Shown in pieces: positions 24,016 through 30,776 of a DNA stretch of 30,776 nucleotides. This DNA comes from Desulfuromonadaceae bacterium GWC2_58_13 (GTDB lineage: Bacteria > Desulfobacterota > Desulfuromonadia > Desulfuromonadales > Trichloromonadaceae). Under the pieces are notes generated by a model, which was given only the letters and a program-made list of their open reading frames with translations, did no database searches and was not told the origin of the DNA. Within the stretch, counting starts at the first letter, position 1; each line of letters opens with the position of its first letter. The position numbers were made by a program, and so were the translations under genes. Location: positions 47,410-78,185 of the forward strand of contig MHXM01000011.1 of NCBI GenBank assembly GCA_001825565.1, read 5' to 3'.

Positions 24016-25392
24016 ATGTACGGAAAAATCCGCACCATTCATTTTGTCGGCATCGGCGGCATCGGCATGAGCGGCATTGCCGAGGTGCTGCTCAATCTCG
24101 GCTACCAGGTTTCCGGATCGGACCTCAAGGAATCGGACATCACCCGCCGCCTGGAGGATTTGGGCGGTCGGATCGCCTTCGGCCATGCGCCGGAGAATCT
24201 CGGAGATGCCGACGTGGTGGTGACTTCCACCGCCGTCAAAGCCAATAATCCCGAGGTGCTCGAAGCGCACCGCCGGCTGATTCCGGTGATTCCGCGAGCG
24301 GAGATGCTGGCGGAACTGATGCGCATGAAATACGGCATCGCGGTGGCCGGCACCCACGGCAAGACCACCACCACCAGCATGGTGGCGACGGTGCTCTCCC
24401 ACGGCGGCATCGATCCCACCGCCGTGATCGGCGGCAAGCTCGACTCCCTCGGTTCCAACGCCAAGCTGGGGCAGGGCAAGTTCCTGGTGGCCGAGGCCGA
24501 TGAATCGGACGGTTCTTTTCTGCACCTGTCGCCGACCATCGCCGTGGTCACCAATATCGACGCCGACCACCTCGATTACTACAGCGGTCTCGACCAGATC
24601 AAGGACACCTTTGTCGATTTCATCAACAAGGTGCCGTTTTACGGGTTGGCCGTCCTCTGTCTCGACGACCCCAACATTCAGGAGATCATCCCCAGGGTCA
24701 AAAAACGCTTCATCACCTACGGACTGCAGAACCAGGCCGATTTTCAGGCGGTGAACATCGAGCACGGCGAGGGCCGCACCGCCTTCGATGTGATCAGCCG
24801 CGAGGAGACTCTCGGCCGGATTTCCTTCAACATGCCGGGGCGGCACAATGTGTTGAACGCACTGGCGGCGGTGGCGGTAGCCATGGAGCTGGGCCTGAGC
24901 TTCCCGGTTATTGCCGCCGGGTTCAAGGATTTCGGCGGCGTGCAGCGTCGTTTTCAGATCAAGTACGACGCGCGCGGTATCATGGTGGTCGATGACTACG
25001 GGCATCATCCGGCCGAGATCAAGGCGACCCTGGCGGCGGCTCGATCCGGCTGGAAACGCCGGGTGGTGGCGGTATTCCAGCCACATCGCTATACCCGCAC
25101 CAAGTTCCTGATGGATGATTTCGCCACCGCCTTCTACCAGTCCGACTACCTGCTGGTGACCGACATCTACCCGGCCGGAGAAGACCCGATTCCCGGGGTT
25201 AACGCCGAAACCCTGACCCGGGGAATTGTCGGCCACGGGCACAAAAACGCCCATTACGTGGCCGATCGTGAACTTCTCGTGGCGCATCTGATGGCGGCCG
25301 TGAAAGAGGGGGACATCGTCATTACCCTGGGCGCCGGCGATGTGTGGAAAATCGGGGAAAGCCTGATCCAACTCCTCAAGGAAAAGGATTAG
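24016..25392 (+). CDS. murC: UDP-MurNAc--L-alanine ligase MurC
   Basis: MurC adds L-alanine to UDP-MurNAc, the first amino acid of the stem peptide. The 458-residue product has the UDP-binding VGIGGIGMSGIAEVLLNLG, the ATP loop GTHGKTTTT from residue 112, EADESDGSFLHL, NIDADHLDYY and DDYGHHPAEIKATL. All are typical, and the length is normal. The murC stop TAG shares one base with the proposed ATT start of murB. Confidence 0.98.
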   Translation: MYGKIRTIHFVGIGGIGMSGIAEVLLNLGYQVSGSDLKESDITRRLEDLGGRIAFGHAPENLGDADVVVTSTAVKANNPEVLEAHRRLIPVIPRAEMLAELMRMKYGIAVAGTHGKTTTTSMVATVLSHGGIDPTAVIGGKLDSLGSNAKLGQGKFLVAEADESDGSFLHLSPTIAVVTNIDADHLDYYSGLDQIKDTFVDFINKVPFYGLAVLCLDDPNIQEIIPRVKKRFITYGLQNQADFQAVNIEHGEGRTAFDVISREETLGRISFNMPGRHNVLNALAAVAVAMELGLSFPVIAAGFKDFGGVQRRFQIKYDARGIMVVDDYGHHPAEIKATLAAARSGWKRRVVAVFQPHRYTRTKFLMDDFATAFYQSDYLLVTDIYPAGEDPIPGVNAETLTRGIVGHGHKNAHYVADRELLVAHLMAAVKEGDIVITLGAGDVWKIGESLIQLLKEKD

Positions 25393-26305
25393 AACCATCG
25401 GCGCGATCATTAACAACCTGCGCGATTCCCTCACCGGCACGGTGCTGGCCGACGAGCCGATGTCGCAACATACCACCTGGCGGGTGGGCGGGCCGGCGGA
25501 CCTGTTTATCGAGCCGGCCGACCCGGCCGATCTCCAACGGACGCTGAGTTTGCTGAAGGCGGCGGGGGTGCCGTGGATGGTGGTCGGCGCCGGCAGCAAC
25601 CTGCTGGTCAAGGACGGCGGTATTCGCGGCGCGGTGATTCACCTGAAGCATTTCCGTCGGCTCGATATCGAAGAGACGGGGCGGGTGACCGCCGGCGGGG
25701 GGCTGCCGCTGATGACTTTGATCCGCGAAACCACCGCTTGTGGCCTGGCCGGACTGGAGGCCCTGGCCGGAATTCCGGGAACCGTCGGCGGCGGGGTGGC
25801 GATGAACGCCGGTGCCGGCGGACAGCAGTTGGCCGACGTGGTTGAATCGGTTGAGCTGGCCGGGCCGGCGGCATTGGAAATCTGGACGAAGGATCGGCTG
25901 CGGTTCGCCTACCGGCGCTCGGCGTTGGCCGGCGAGCGGATTCTGATATCGGCGGTCATGCAGTTCCGGCGTGGCGCCGCCGCCGAACTGGCCGCGGCCG
26001 TCCGACAAAGACTGGCGGACCGTCGCGAGGCCCAGCAGGTTGGCGGACCCAATGCCGGGTCGGTGTTTAAAAACCCGCCGGGACGGTCGGCCTGGAAGCT
26101 CATCGAAGCAGCCGGCATGCGCGGAGCGACGATCGGCGGGGCGCGGGTTGCCGATCGGCACGCCAATTTCATCGTCAATGGCGGCCAGGCCAGAGCCCGG
26201 GACATCCTTGAGCTGATCGACTGGATTCGCGAGCAGGTCCGGCTCTCCAGCGGGATCGAACTTGAACCGGAAGTGCGGATCGTCGGCGCCGACCCGATAG
26301 CTTAA
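25388..26305 (+). CDS. murB: UDP-N-acetylenolpyruvoylglucosamine reductase MurB (probable ATT start)
   Basis: MurB reduces enolpyruvyl-UDP-GlcNAc to UDP-MurNAc with NADPH and FAD. FAD and active-site motifs are HTTWRVGGPADLFIEP, VVGAGSNLLVKDGG, GIPGTVGGGVAMNAGAGG, the proton-donor serine in NAGSVFKNP and the glutamate in LEPEVRIVG. The absence of the extra E. coli loop suggests type II. The first ordinary start is GTG 25442 (287 residues), but it has no ribosome-binding site and drops NLRDSLTGTVLADEP, which looks like the normal N-terminus. The frame is open to a TGA at 25364 with no ATG, GTG or TTG. ATT 25388 has AAGGA 5 bases upstream and overlaps the murC TAG, giving 305 residues. The start is inference. 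Confidence 0.9.
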   Translation: MRTIGAIINNLRDSLTGTVLADEPMSQHTTWRVGGPADLFIEPADPADLQRTLSLLKAAGVPWMVVGAGSNLLVKDGGIRGAVIHLKHFRRLDIEETGRVTAGGGLPLMTLIRETTACGLAGLEALAGIPGTVGGGVAMNAGAGGQQLADVVESVELAGPAALEIWTKDRLRFAYRRSALAGERILISAVMQFRRGAAAELAAAVRQRLADRREAQQVGGPNAGSVFKNPPGRSAWKLIEAAGMRGATIGGARVADRHANFIVNGGQARARDILELIDWIREQVRLSSGIELEPEVRIVGADPIA

Positions 26306-26329
26306 ACGTCAAAAAAACAAGGGATAGCT

Positions 26330-27259
26330 ATGACACGGCAGGAATTGAAAGCGAAGAAAATCGGGGTACTCCTGGGGGGCATGTCGGCGGAGCGCGAGGT
26401 CTCGCTACGCACCGGCAAGGCGGTGCACAATGCTCTTCTCGAAGCCGGCTTTCAAGCCGTCGCCATCGATGCCGGCCGCGATCTGGCCGCCCGTCTTGCG
26501 GCGGAAAGGATCGAGGTGGCTTTCATCGCCCTGCATGGGCGGTTCGGCGAAGACGGCACCGTGCAGGGATTGTTGGAGATGCTCGACATCCCCTATACCG
26601 GCAGCGGGGTGATGGCGTCGAGCATGGCCATGGACAAGGTGACGACCAAGAAAATCCTGCTCTACCACGAATTGCCGACCCCGGCTTTCAAGGTTTTCAA
26701 ACGGGGCGAGGATCTTGAGGGTTTGCTAGGTGGTTGCCGGCATTTCCCGCTGGTGGTCAAGCCGGCTCGGGAAGGATCGACCATTGGCATCAGTATCGTT
26801 CGCTCCCGGGAAGAACTGATCGCTGGTGTTCACACGGCGCTTGAACACGACGACCTGATCCTGGTCGAGGATTTCATCCAGGGGGCCGAGGTAACGGTCG
26901 GGGTGCTGGCCGGCAAGCCGCTGCCGATCATCCAGGTGGTTCCCAAGGGCGGATTCTACGATTATCACGCCAAGTACACGGTGGGGCAAACCGAATACCT
27001 GCTGCCGGCGCCCATCGATGAAGGCATGCAGCAGCGGCTGCAACAGGCGGCGGTCGACGCCTACCGGGCGCTTGGGTGCGACGGCGCGGCGCGCATCGAT
27101 TTCATGGTCCGGGAACGGGAATTCTACTGCCTCGAAGTCAATACCATCCCGGGGATGACCGAAACCAGTTTGTTGCCCAAGGCGGCCCGGCATGCCGGGA
27201 TCTCGTTCACCGAACTCGTGCTGCGAATACTCGAAGGGGCGGGTGTGCGCAAGTCTTAA
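26330..27259 (+). CDS. ddl: D-alanine--D-alanine ligase
   Basis: Ddl joins two D-alanines, supplying the dipeptide used by MurF. The 309-residue product is an ATP-grasp enzyme with KIGVLLGGMSAEREVSLRTG at the start, LHGRFGEDGTVQGLLEML, YTGSGVMASSMAMDK, VVKPAREGSTIGIS and the C-terminal VNTIPGMTETSLLPKAA. The Tyr of YTGSG and the EDGT motif agree with a D-Ala-D-Ala rather than a D-Ala-D-Lac enzyme, though this is only an expectation from the family. AAGGG at 26319-26323 precedes the ATG. Confidence 0.96.
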   Translation: MTRQELKAKKIGVLLGGMSAEREVSLRTGKAVHNALLEAGFQAVAIDAGRDLAARLAAERIEVAFIALHGRFGEDGTVQGLLEMLDIPYTGSGVMASSMAMDKVTTKKILLYHELPTPAFKVFKRGEDLEGLLGGCRHFPLVVKPAREGSTIGISIVRSREELIAGVHTALEHDDLILVEDFIQGAEVTVGVLAGKPLPIIQVVPKGGFYDYHAKYTVGQTEYLLPAPIDEGMQQRLQQAAVDAYRALGCDGAARIDFMVREREFYCLEVNTIPGMTETSLLPKAARHAGISFTELVLRILEGAGVRKS

Positions 27260-27321
27260 GACGGGCGGAGCCTACAATGGAGCGAGTCAGGATTTTGAGC
27301 AGCGACGGGGGGAGATGCGGC

Positions 27322-28164
27322 ATGCGGGATCTGAAGGCGCCGAAAGCCGGCCAGGCCGGCAAAGTCAAAGGAAACCGCCGCAAGAAACAGCCGCGGGACT
27401 GGAAAAGAATCTTCCACCTTGTGCTGCGCACCCTGGTTTGCCTGGTTTCCCTGGTGCTGATTGTCGGCGGCGGCGGACTGCTGGCCCAGTTGCTGTTTGA
27501 TTCGACCTACTTCAAGGTCGACACGGTGCGGGTTGAAAACCAGGCCCGGGTCAGCGAGCAGGAAATCGTGGCGCTCTCGGACGTTACCGTGGGTAACAAT
27601 ATCTTCGAACTCGATCTGGAGCGCATCGGCCGCAAAATCGAAGAAAACCCCTGGATCTTTTCCGCCCGGGTGCAGAGATTGTTCCCCCGAACCGTGGTGA
27701 TCCGGGTGGAAGAGCGGTCGCCCATGGCGGTCATTAATCTCGATTATCTCTATTACGTCGATGGCAGGGGAGAAATATTCAAAGTGCTTGAAGCCCAGGA
27801 CAGTCTCGACTACCCGGTGCTCACCGGCCTGGAACGCCAGGATCTTCTGGATTGTCCGGAAGAGTCTCGCCGGCAACTGCAGGGGATGATGGAATTGGTG
27901 GAAGAGCTGACCGGGCGGCAAATTTTTGCCCTGAACGATGTGTCGGAAATTCACCTGGATCCGACCGATGAAATTGTTCTTTATACCCGTAACGGCGGGA
28001 TCCCGGTGCGCATGGGCACGGGCGACTACCGGGCCAAGCTGGATCGCCTGGAAAGAATCTACGGAGACTTGAAGCCGAGGCTTCGCGCGCTTAAATATAT
28101 CGATTTGAATGTCATGGATAGAATAATCGTCAAGGTTGAAACCGGAATCACCCGCAAGGGCTAG
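27322..28164 (+). CDS. ftsQ: Cell division protein FtsQ
   Basis: FtsQ is a bitopic division protein that links FtsL and FtsB to the divisome. The 280-residue product has a basic cytoplasmic tail (KGNRRKKQPRDWKR), one membrane segment at about residues 27-52, a POTRA domain beginning FKVDTVRVENQARVSEQEI, and the FtsQ beta domain to the end. I start at ATG 27322, which follows GGGGGGAG at 27307-27314. An in-frame ATG at 27277 with a weaker GGAG would add 15 residues. Its place between ddl and ftsA is standard. Confidence 0.93.
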   Translation: MRDLKAPKAGQAGKVKGNRRKKQPRDWKRIFHLVLRTLVCLVSLVLIVGGGGLLAQLLFDSTYFKVDTVRVENQARVSEQEIVALSDVTVGNNIFELDLERIGRKIEENPWIFSARVQRLFPRTVVIRVEERSPMAVINLDYLYYVDGRGEIFKVLEAQDSLDYPVLTGLERQDLLDCPEESRRQLQGMMELVEELTGRQIFALNDVSEIHLDPTDEIVLYTRNGGIPVRMGTGDYRAKLDRLERIYGDLKPRLRALKYIDLNVMDRIIVKVETGITRKG

Positions 28165-28186
28165 CTTCAAGGGGGAAGGGAAAGAT

Positions 28187-29416
28187 ATGAGCAATCGGAG
28201 AGATAATCTGATCGTTGGGCTGGACATCGGCACCACTAAAATCTGCGCCATCATCGGCAACCTGACCGAGGATGGGCTGGATATCGTCGGCATCGGCACC
28301 AGCCCGTCGAAGGGGTTGCGCAAAGGAGTGGTGATCAACATCGAGAGCACCGTCGAGGCCATTCAGAAAGCCATCCGCGAAGCCGAGCTGATGGCCGGTT
28401 GCGAGATCAAGACGGTCTTCGCCGGCATCGCCGGAGGGCACATCAAAGGCTTCAATTCGCAGGGAGTGATTGCCATCAAGAACCGCGAGGTGACCAGCGA
28501 CGACGTCCGTCGGGTTATCGACGCGGCCAAGGCCATCGCCATTCCCATGGATCGCGAAGTGATTCATATCCTTCCCCAGGAATTCATCATCGACGACCAG
28601 GACGGCATCAAAGAGCCTCTCGGCATGAGCGGGGTGCGGCTCGAAGCCAAGGTCCATATCGTCACCGGCGCGGTGGCCAGCGCCCAGAACATCATCAAGA
28701 GTTGCCAGCGGGCCGGGTGCGACGTGGCCGATATCGTTCTTGAGCAGCTGGCTTCGGCCGAGGCCGTCCTCTCGCCGGACGAGAAGGAACTCGGGGTGGC
28801 CATGATCGACATCGGCGGCGGCACCACCGATATCGCCATATTCGTCGACGGAGCGATCAAGCATACCGCCGTTCTTTCCCTGGGCGGCAACCATCTGACC
28901 AACGACATCGCGGTTGGCTTGCGCACCCCGATGGGCGAGGCCGAGAAGATCAAGCAGCAGTACGGTTGCTGCCTGACCTCGATGGTCGGCAAGGATGAAA
29001 CCATCGAGGTGCCATCGGTGGGAGGACGCGAACCCCGCGTTTTATCGCGCCAGCTGCTGGCCGAGATTCTCGAGCCGCGGGTCGAAGAAATTTTCACCCT
29101 GGTCAACCGCGAAATCGTCCGCAGCGGCTTCGAGGACGTGATTGCCTCGGGCGTGGTTATCACCGGCGGAACCTGCATCCTGCCGGGAATGCCCGAACTG
29201 GCCGAGCAGGTCTTTAATCTGCCGGTTCGACGAGGGGTTCCGCGGGATATCGGCGGGCTGACCGACGTGGTCAATTCGCCCATTTACGCCACCGGCGTCG
29301 GTCTGGTTAAATACGGCAGCAAAAACATGCAGACCAAGAATTTCGCCATCGGTCAACAGAATGTTTTCGACAAGGTAATTCGTCGGATGAAAGAGTGGTT
29401 CGGCGAGTTTTTTTAA
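28187..29416 (+). CDS. ftsA: Cell division protein FtsA
   Basis: FtsA is an actin-like ATPase that tethers FtsZ to the membrane and recruits later division proteins. The 409-residue product has the phosphate-1 motif IVGLDIGTTKICAIIG, the 1C domain region up to about residue 165, phosphate-2 VAMIDIGGGTTDIAIF and the adenosine motif VVITGGTCILPG. The last residues, FDKVIRRMKEWFGEFF, form the amphipathic membrane-targeting helix. AGGGAAAG lies ahead of ATG 28187. ftsZ follows after 89 bp. Confidence 0.97.
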   Translation: MSNRRDNLIVGLDIGTTKICAIIGNLTEDGLDIVGIGTSPSKGLRKGVVINIESTVEAIQKAIREAELMAGCEIKTVFAGIAGGHIKGFNSQGVIAIKNREVTSDDVRRVIDAAKAIAIPMDREVIHILPQEFIIDDQDGIKEPLGMSGVRLEAKVHIVTGAVASAQNIIKSCQRAGCDVADIVLEQLASAEAVLSPDEKELGVAMIDIGGGTTDIAIFVDGAIKHTAVLSLGGNHLTNDIAVGLRTPMGEAEKIKQQYGCCLTSMVGKDETIEVPSVGGREPRVLSRQLLAEILEPRVEEIFTLVNREIVRSGFEDVIASGVVITGGTCILPGMPELAEQVFNLPVRRGVPRDIGGLTDVVNSPIYATGVGLVKYGSKNMQTKNFAIGQQNVFDKVIRRMKEWFGEFF

Positions 29417-29505
29417 GGCATTAGAAACAGGAAAGTGATAGCATGTCAACCGATTGGTCGCGGACGCGGAGAGCCGTGATCAGCCATCGCGAACGGAGGG
29501 AGTCT

Positions 29506-30651
29506 ATGTTTGAATTTGATGAGAGAATCGACCAGACCGCACGGATTAAGGTCATCGGTGTAGGCGGCGGCGGCGGCAATGCCGTTAACACCATGATCGC
29601 CTCGCACATCGACGGGGTCGAATTCTATACCGCCAATACCGATGCCCAGGCGCTCAGGGCGAGCCGGGCGCCGATCAAGATTCAGCTCGGCAGCAAGTTG
29701 ACCAAGGGACTCGGCGCCGGGGCCAATCCCGAAGTCGGCCGCGAGGCCGCGCTTGAGGATCGAGCCCGCCTGGCCGAGCTGCTCGAAGGCGCCGACATGG
29801 TCTTCATCGCCGCCGGTCTCGGCGGCGGCACCGGCACCGGGTCGGCGCCGGTCATCGCCGAGGTGGCCAAAGAGCTCGGCGCGCTGACGGTCGGCGTGGT
29901 GACCAAGCCGTTTGGCCGCGAAGGAAAGCAGCGCCTGAAAAAAGCCGAAGACGGCGTCGAGGCGCTCAAGGACGTGGTCGATTCGTTGATCGTCATCCCC
30001 AACGACCGGCTGCTCGGGCTGGCCGGCAAAAGCATGAGCATTCTCGATGCCTTCAAGCCGGCCGACGACGTGCTTCGTCAGGCGGTTCAGGGGATTTCCG
30101 ACCTGATCACCACCAGCGGCCTGATCAACGTCGACTTCGCCGACGTCAAGGCGATCATGAGCGAACGGGGCATGGCGATGATGGGCATCGGCATTGCCGA
30201 GGGCGAAAAACGCGCTTCCGAAGCGGCCCATCAGGCCATCAGCAGTCCATTGCTGGAAGATATCGACATTTCCGGGGCCAAGGGCGTGCTGGTGAATATC
30301 TCCGGCGCCTCGAATATGACCATGGAAGAGTTCGAAGAGGCTTCCCGCATCATTCATGAAAAAGTCCATGAAGACGCCAACATCATTATCGGTCTGGTGA
30401 TCGACGAAGAACTTGGCGACAAGCTGAAAATCACCGCGATCGCCACCGGCTTCGGCGCCACTTTCAACAAGGGGGCGCGCAAGAGCGAAGAGCTCAAATC
30501 CCGGGCCAACTTCTCGACGGGCAAGGTCGACCACGATCTGCCGACCTTCATCCGTGACCGGCAGAAGGAAAACCCGCGCAGCTTGCGGTCGTCGGTCAGT
30601 GAAGACCAGGAATACGATATCCCCACGTTCCTGCGTCGTCGCGTCGACTGA
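29506..30651 (+). CDS. ftsZ: Cell division protein FtsZ
   Basis: FtsZ is the tubulin-like GTPase that forms the Z ring. The 381-residue product has the N-terminal KVIGVGGGGGNAVN, the tubulin signature GGGTGTG at 106-112 and the T7 catalytic loop N208-V-D210-F-A-D213. A short linker leads to the C-terminal peptide DIPTFLRRRVD (371-381), which contacts FtsA and other partners. A very similar DLPTFIRDR occurs at 344-352 in the linker. ATG 29506 with GGAGGG (29495-29500) fits the family start MFEF; an in-frame ATG at 29443 after AGGAAAG would add 21 atypical residues. Confidence 0.98.
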   Translation: MFEFDERIDQTARIKVIGVGGGGGNAVNTMIASHIDGVEFYTANTDAQALRASRAPIKIQLGSKLTKGLGAGANPEVGREAALEDRARLAELLEGADMVFIAAGLGGGTGTGSAPVIAEVAKELGALTVGVVTKPFGREGKQRLKKAEDGVEALKDVVDSLIVIPNDRLLGLAGKSMSILDAFKPADDVLRQAVQGISDLITTSGLINVDFADVKAIMSERGMAMMGIGIAEGEKRASEAAHQAISSPLLEDIDISGAKGVLVNISGASNMTMEEFEEASRIIHEKVHEDANIIIGLVIDEELGDKLKITAIATGFGATFNKGARKSEELKSRANFSTGKVDHDLPTFIRDRQKENPRSLRSSVSEDQEYDIPTFLRRRVD

Positions 30652-30776
30652 CCAGGGTTCGACCCTAAAATCCGGGACGCTTCCGGCCGCACGGCTCAAT
30701 TGAGCGACCGCGAGAGGCAACCCATCAGGTTTCATGCTGACAGCTCGTGCCGGTTCTCCGCCCGGCAAGCAGACTG
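30652..30776. other. Non-coding stretch after ftsZ with two palindromes
   Basis: The last 125 bases hold no gene I can support. Just after the ftsZ stop lies AGGGT-tcg-ACCCT (30654-30666), a 5-bp stem without a T-run. Further on there is a perfect 12-bp palindrome GCTCAATTGAGC (30694-30705). No terminator, tRNA or known riboswitch core is recognisable. It could be the leader of a gene beyond the window. Confidence 0.35.

Noticed and set aside
23995..25611. 538-codon - strand open frame opposite murC/murB
   Set aside because: Antisense shadow of clear mur genes; its translation resembles no family I know and has the composition of a frame shadow.
29443..29505. N-terminal extension of FtsZ from ATG 29443
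   Set aside because: The extra 21 residues are Arg/Ser-rich and unlike FtsZ; GGAGGG and the family start MFEF favour 29506.
30654..30678. tRNA-like T-arm (GGGTTCGACCC) after ftsZ
   Set aside because: The stem and loop are too short for a T-arm (13 rather than 17 bases) and no anticodon or acceptor arm can be built around it.
29446..30768. 440-codon - strand open frame opposite ftsZ
   Set aside because: Shadow of ftsZ with a composition typical of antisense frames.
30720..30776. Possible start of a cobalamin-type or other riboswitch at the window end
   Set aside because: A GTGCC-rich hairpin is present, but none of the conserved core boxes fall inside the window.

Overview
The window is about 31 kb of dense, G+C-rich bacterial chromosome with no mobile element, rRNA, tRNA or CRISPR. 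Gene content and order suggest a Desulfuromonadia-type deltaproteobacterium (Geobacter/Desulfuromonas relatives). The pointers are the ffh-rpsP-khpA-rimM-trmD-SPOUT methyltransferase-rplS string, an FtsI with a C-terminal PASTA domain, a MurE with the meso-diaminopimelate motif DNPR, and an FtsZ ending in a DIPTFLRRR-type tail. The taxon is inferred, not proven.

Region 1 (1-4061, +) is a translation and RNA-modification operon: the 3' part of ffh (signal recognition particle GTPase), rpsP, khpA, rimM, trmD, a SPOUT RNA methyltransferase and rplS. It ends in a strong, apparently bidirectional terminator. A 63-codon two-helix membrane protein with its own promoter lies on the - strand and converges on that terminator.

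Region 2 (4389-8755, +) holds rnhB and yraN (4-bp overlap), a glutamine-dependent NAD+ synthetase, rsmI and a receiver-only response regulator whose start overlaps the end of rsmI by 8 bp.

Region 3 (8765-11076, -) is a two-gene inverted module, ligA-acyP. It converges on region 2 with only 9 bp between stop codons. It diverges from a + strand CNNM/CorC-type membrane protein gene (11258-12517), and a plausible promoter is visible for each direction.

Region 4 (12550-30651, +) is a complete, canonical division and cell wall (dcw) cluster: mraZ, rsmH, ftsL, ftsI, murE, murF, mraY, murD, ftsW, murG, murC, murB, ddl, ftsQ, ftsA, ftsZ. It starts from a near-consensus sigma70 promoter followed by four 10-bp repeats that fit a MraZ operator. 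Most genes overlap or nearly touch. Together they make the lipid II precursor (MurE, MurF, MraY, MurD, MurG, MurC, MurB, Ddl), polymerise and crosslink it at the septum (FtsW, FtsI), and organise the division site (FtsL, FtsQ, FtsA, FtsZ).

No wholly new system is evident. The items most worth a second look are a probable non-canonical ATT start for murB, a duplicated C-terminal-peptide-like motif in FtsZ, the four-repeat operator at mraZ, and the orphan small membrane protein after rplS.
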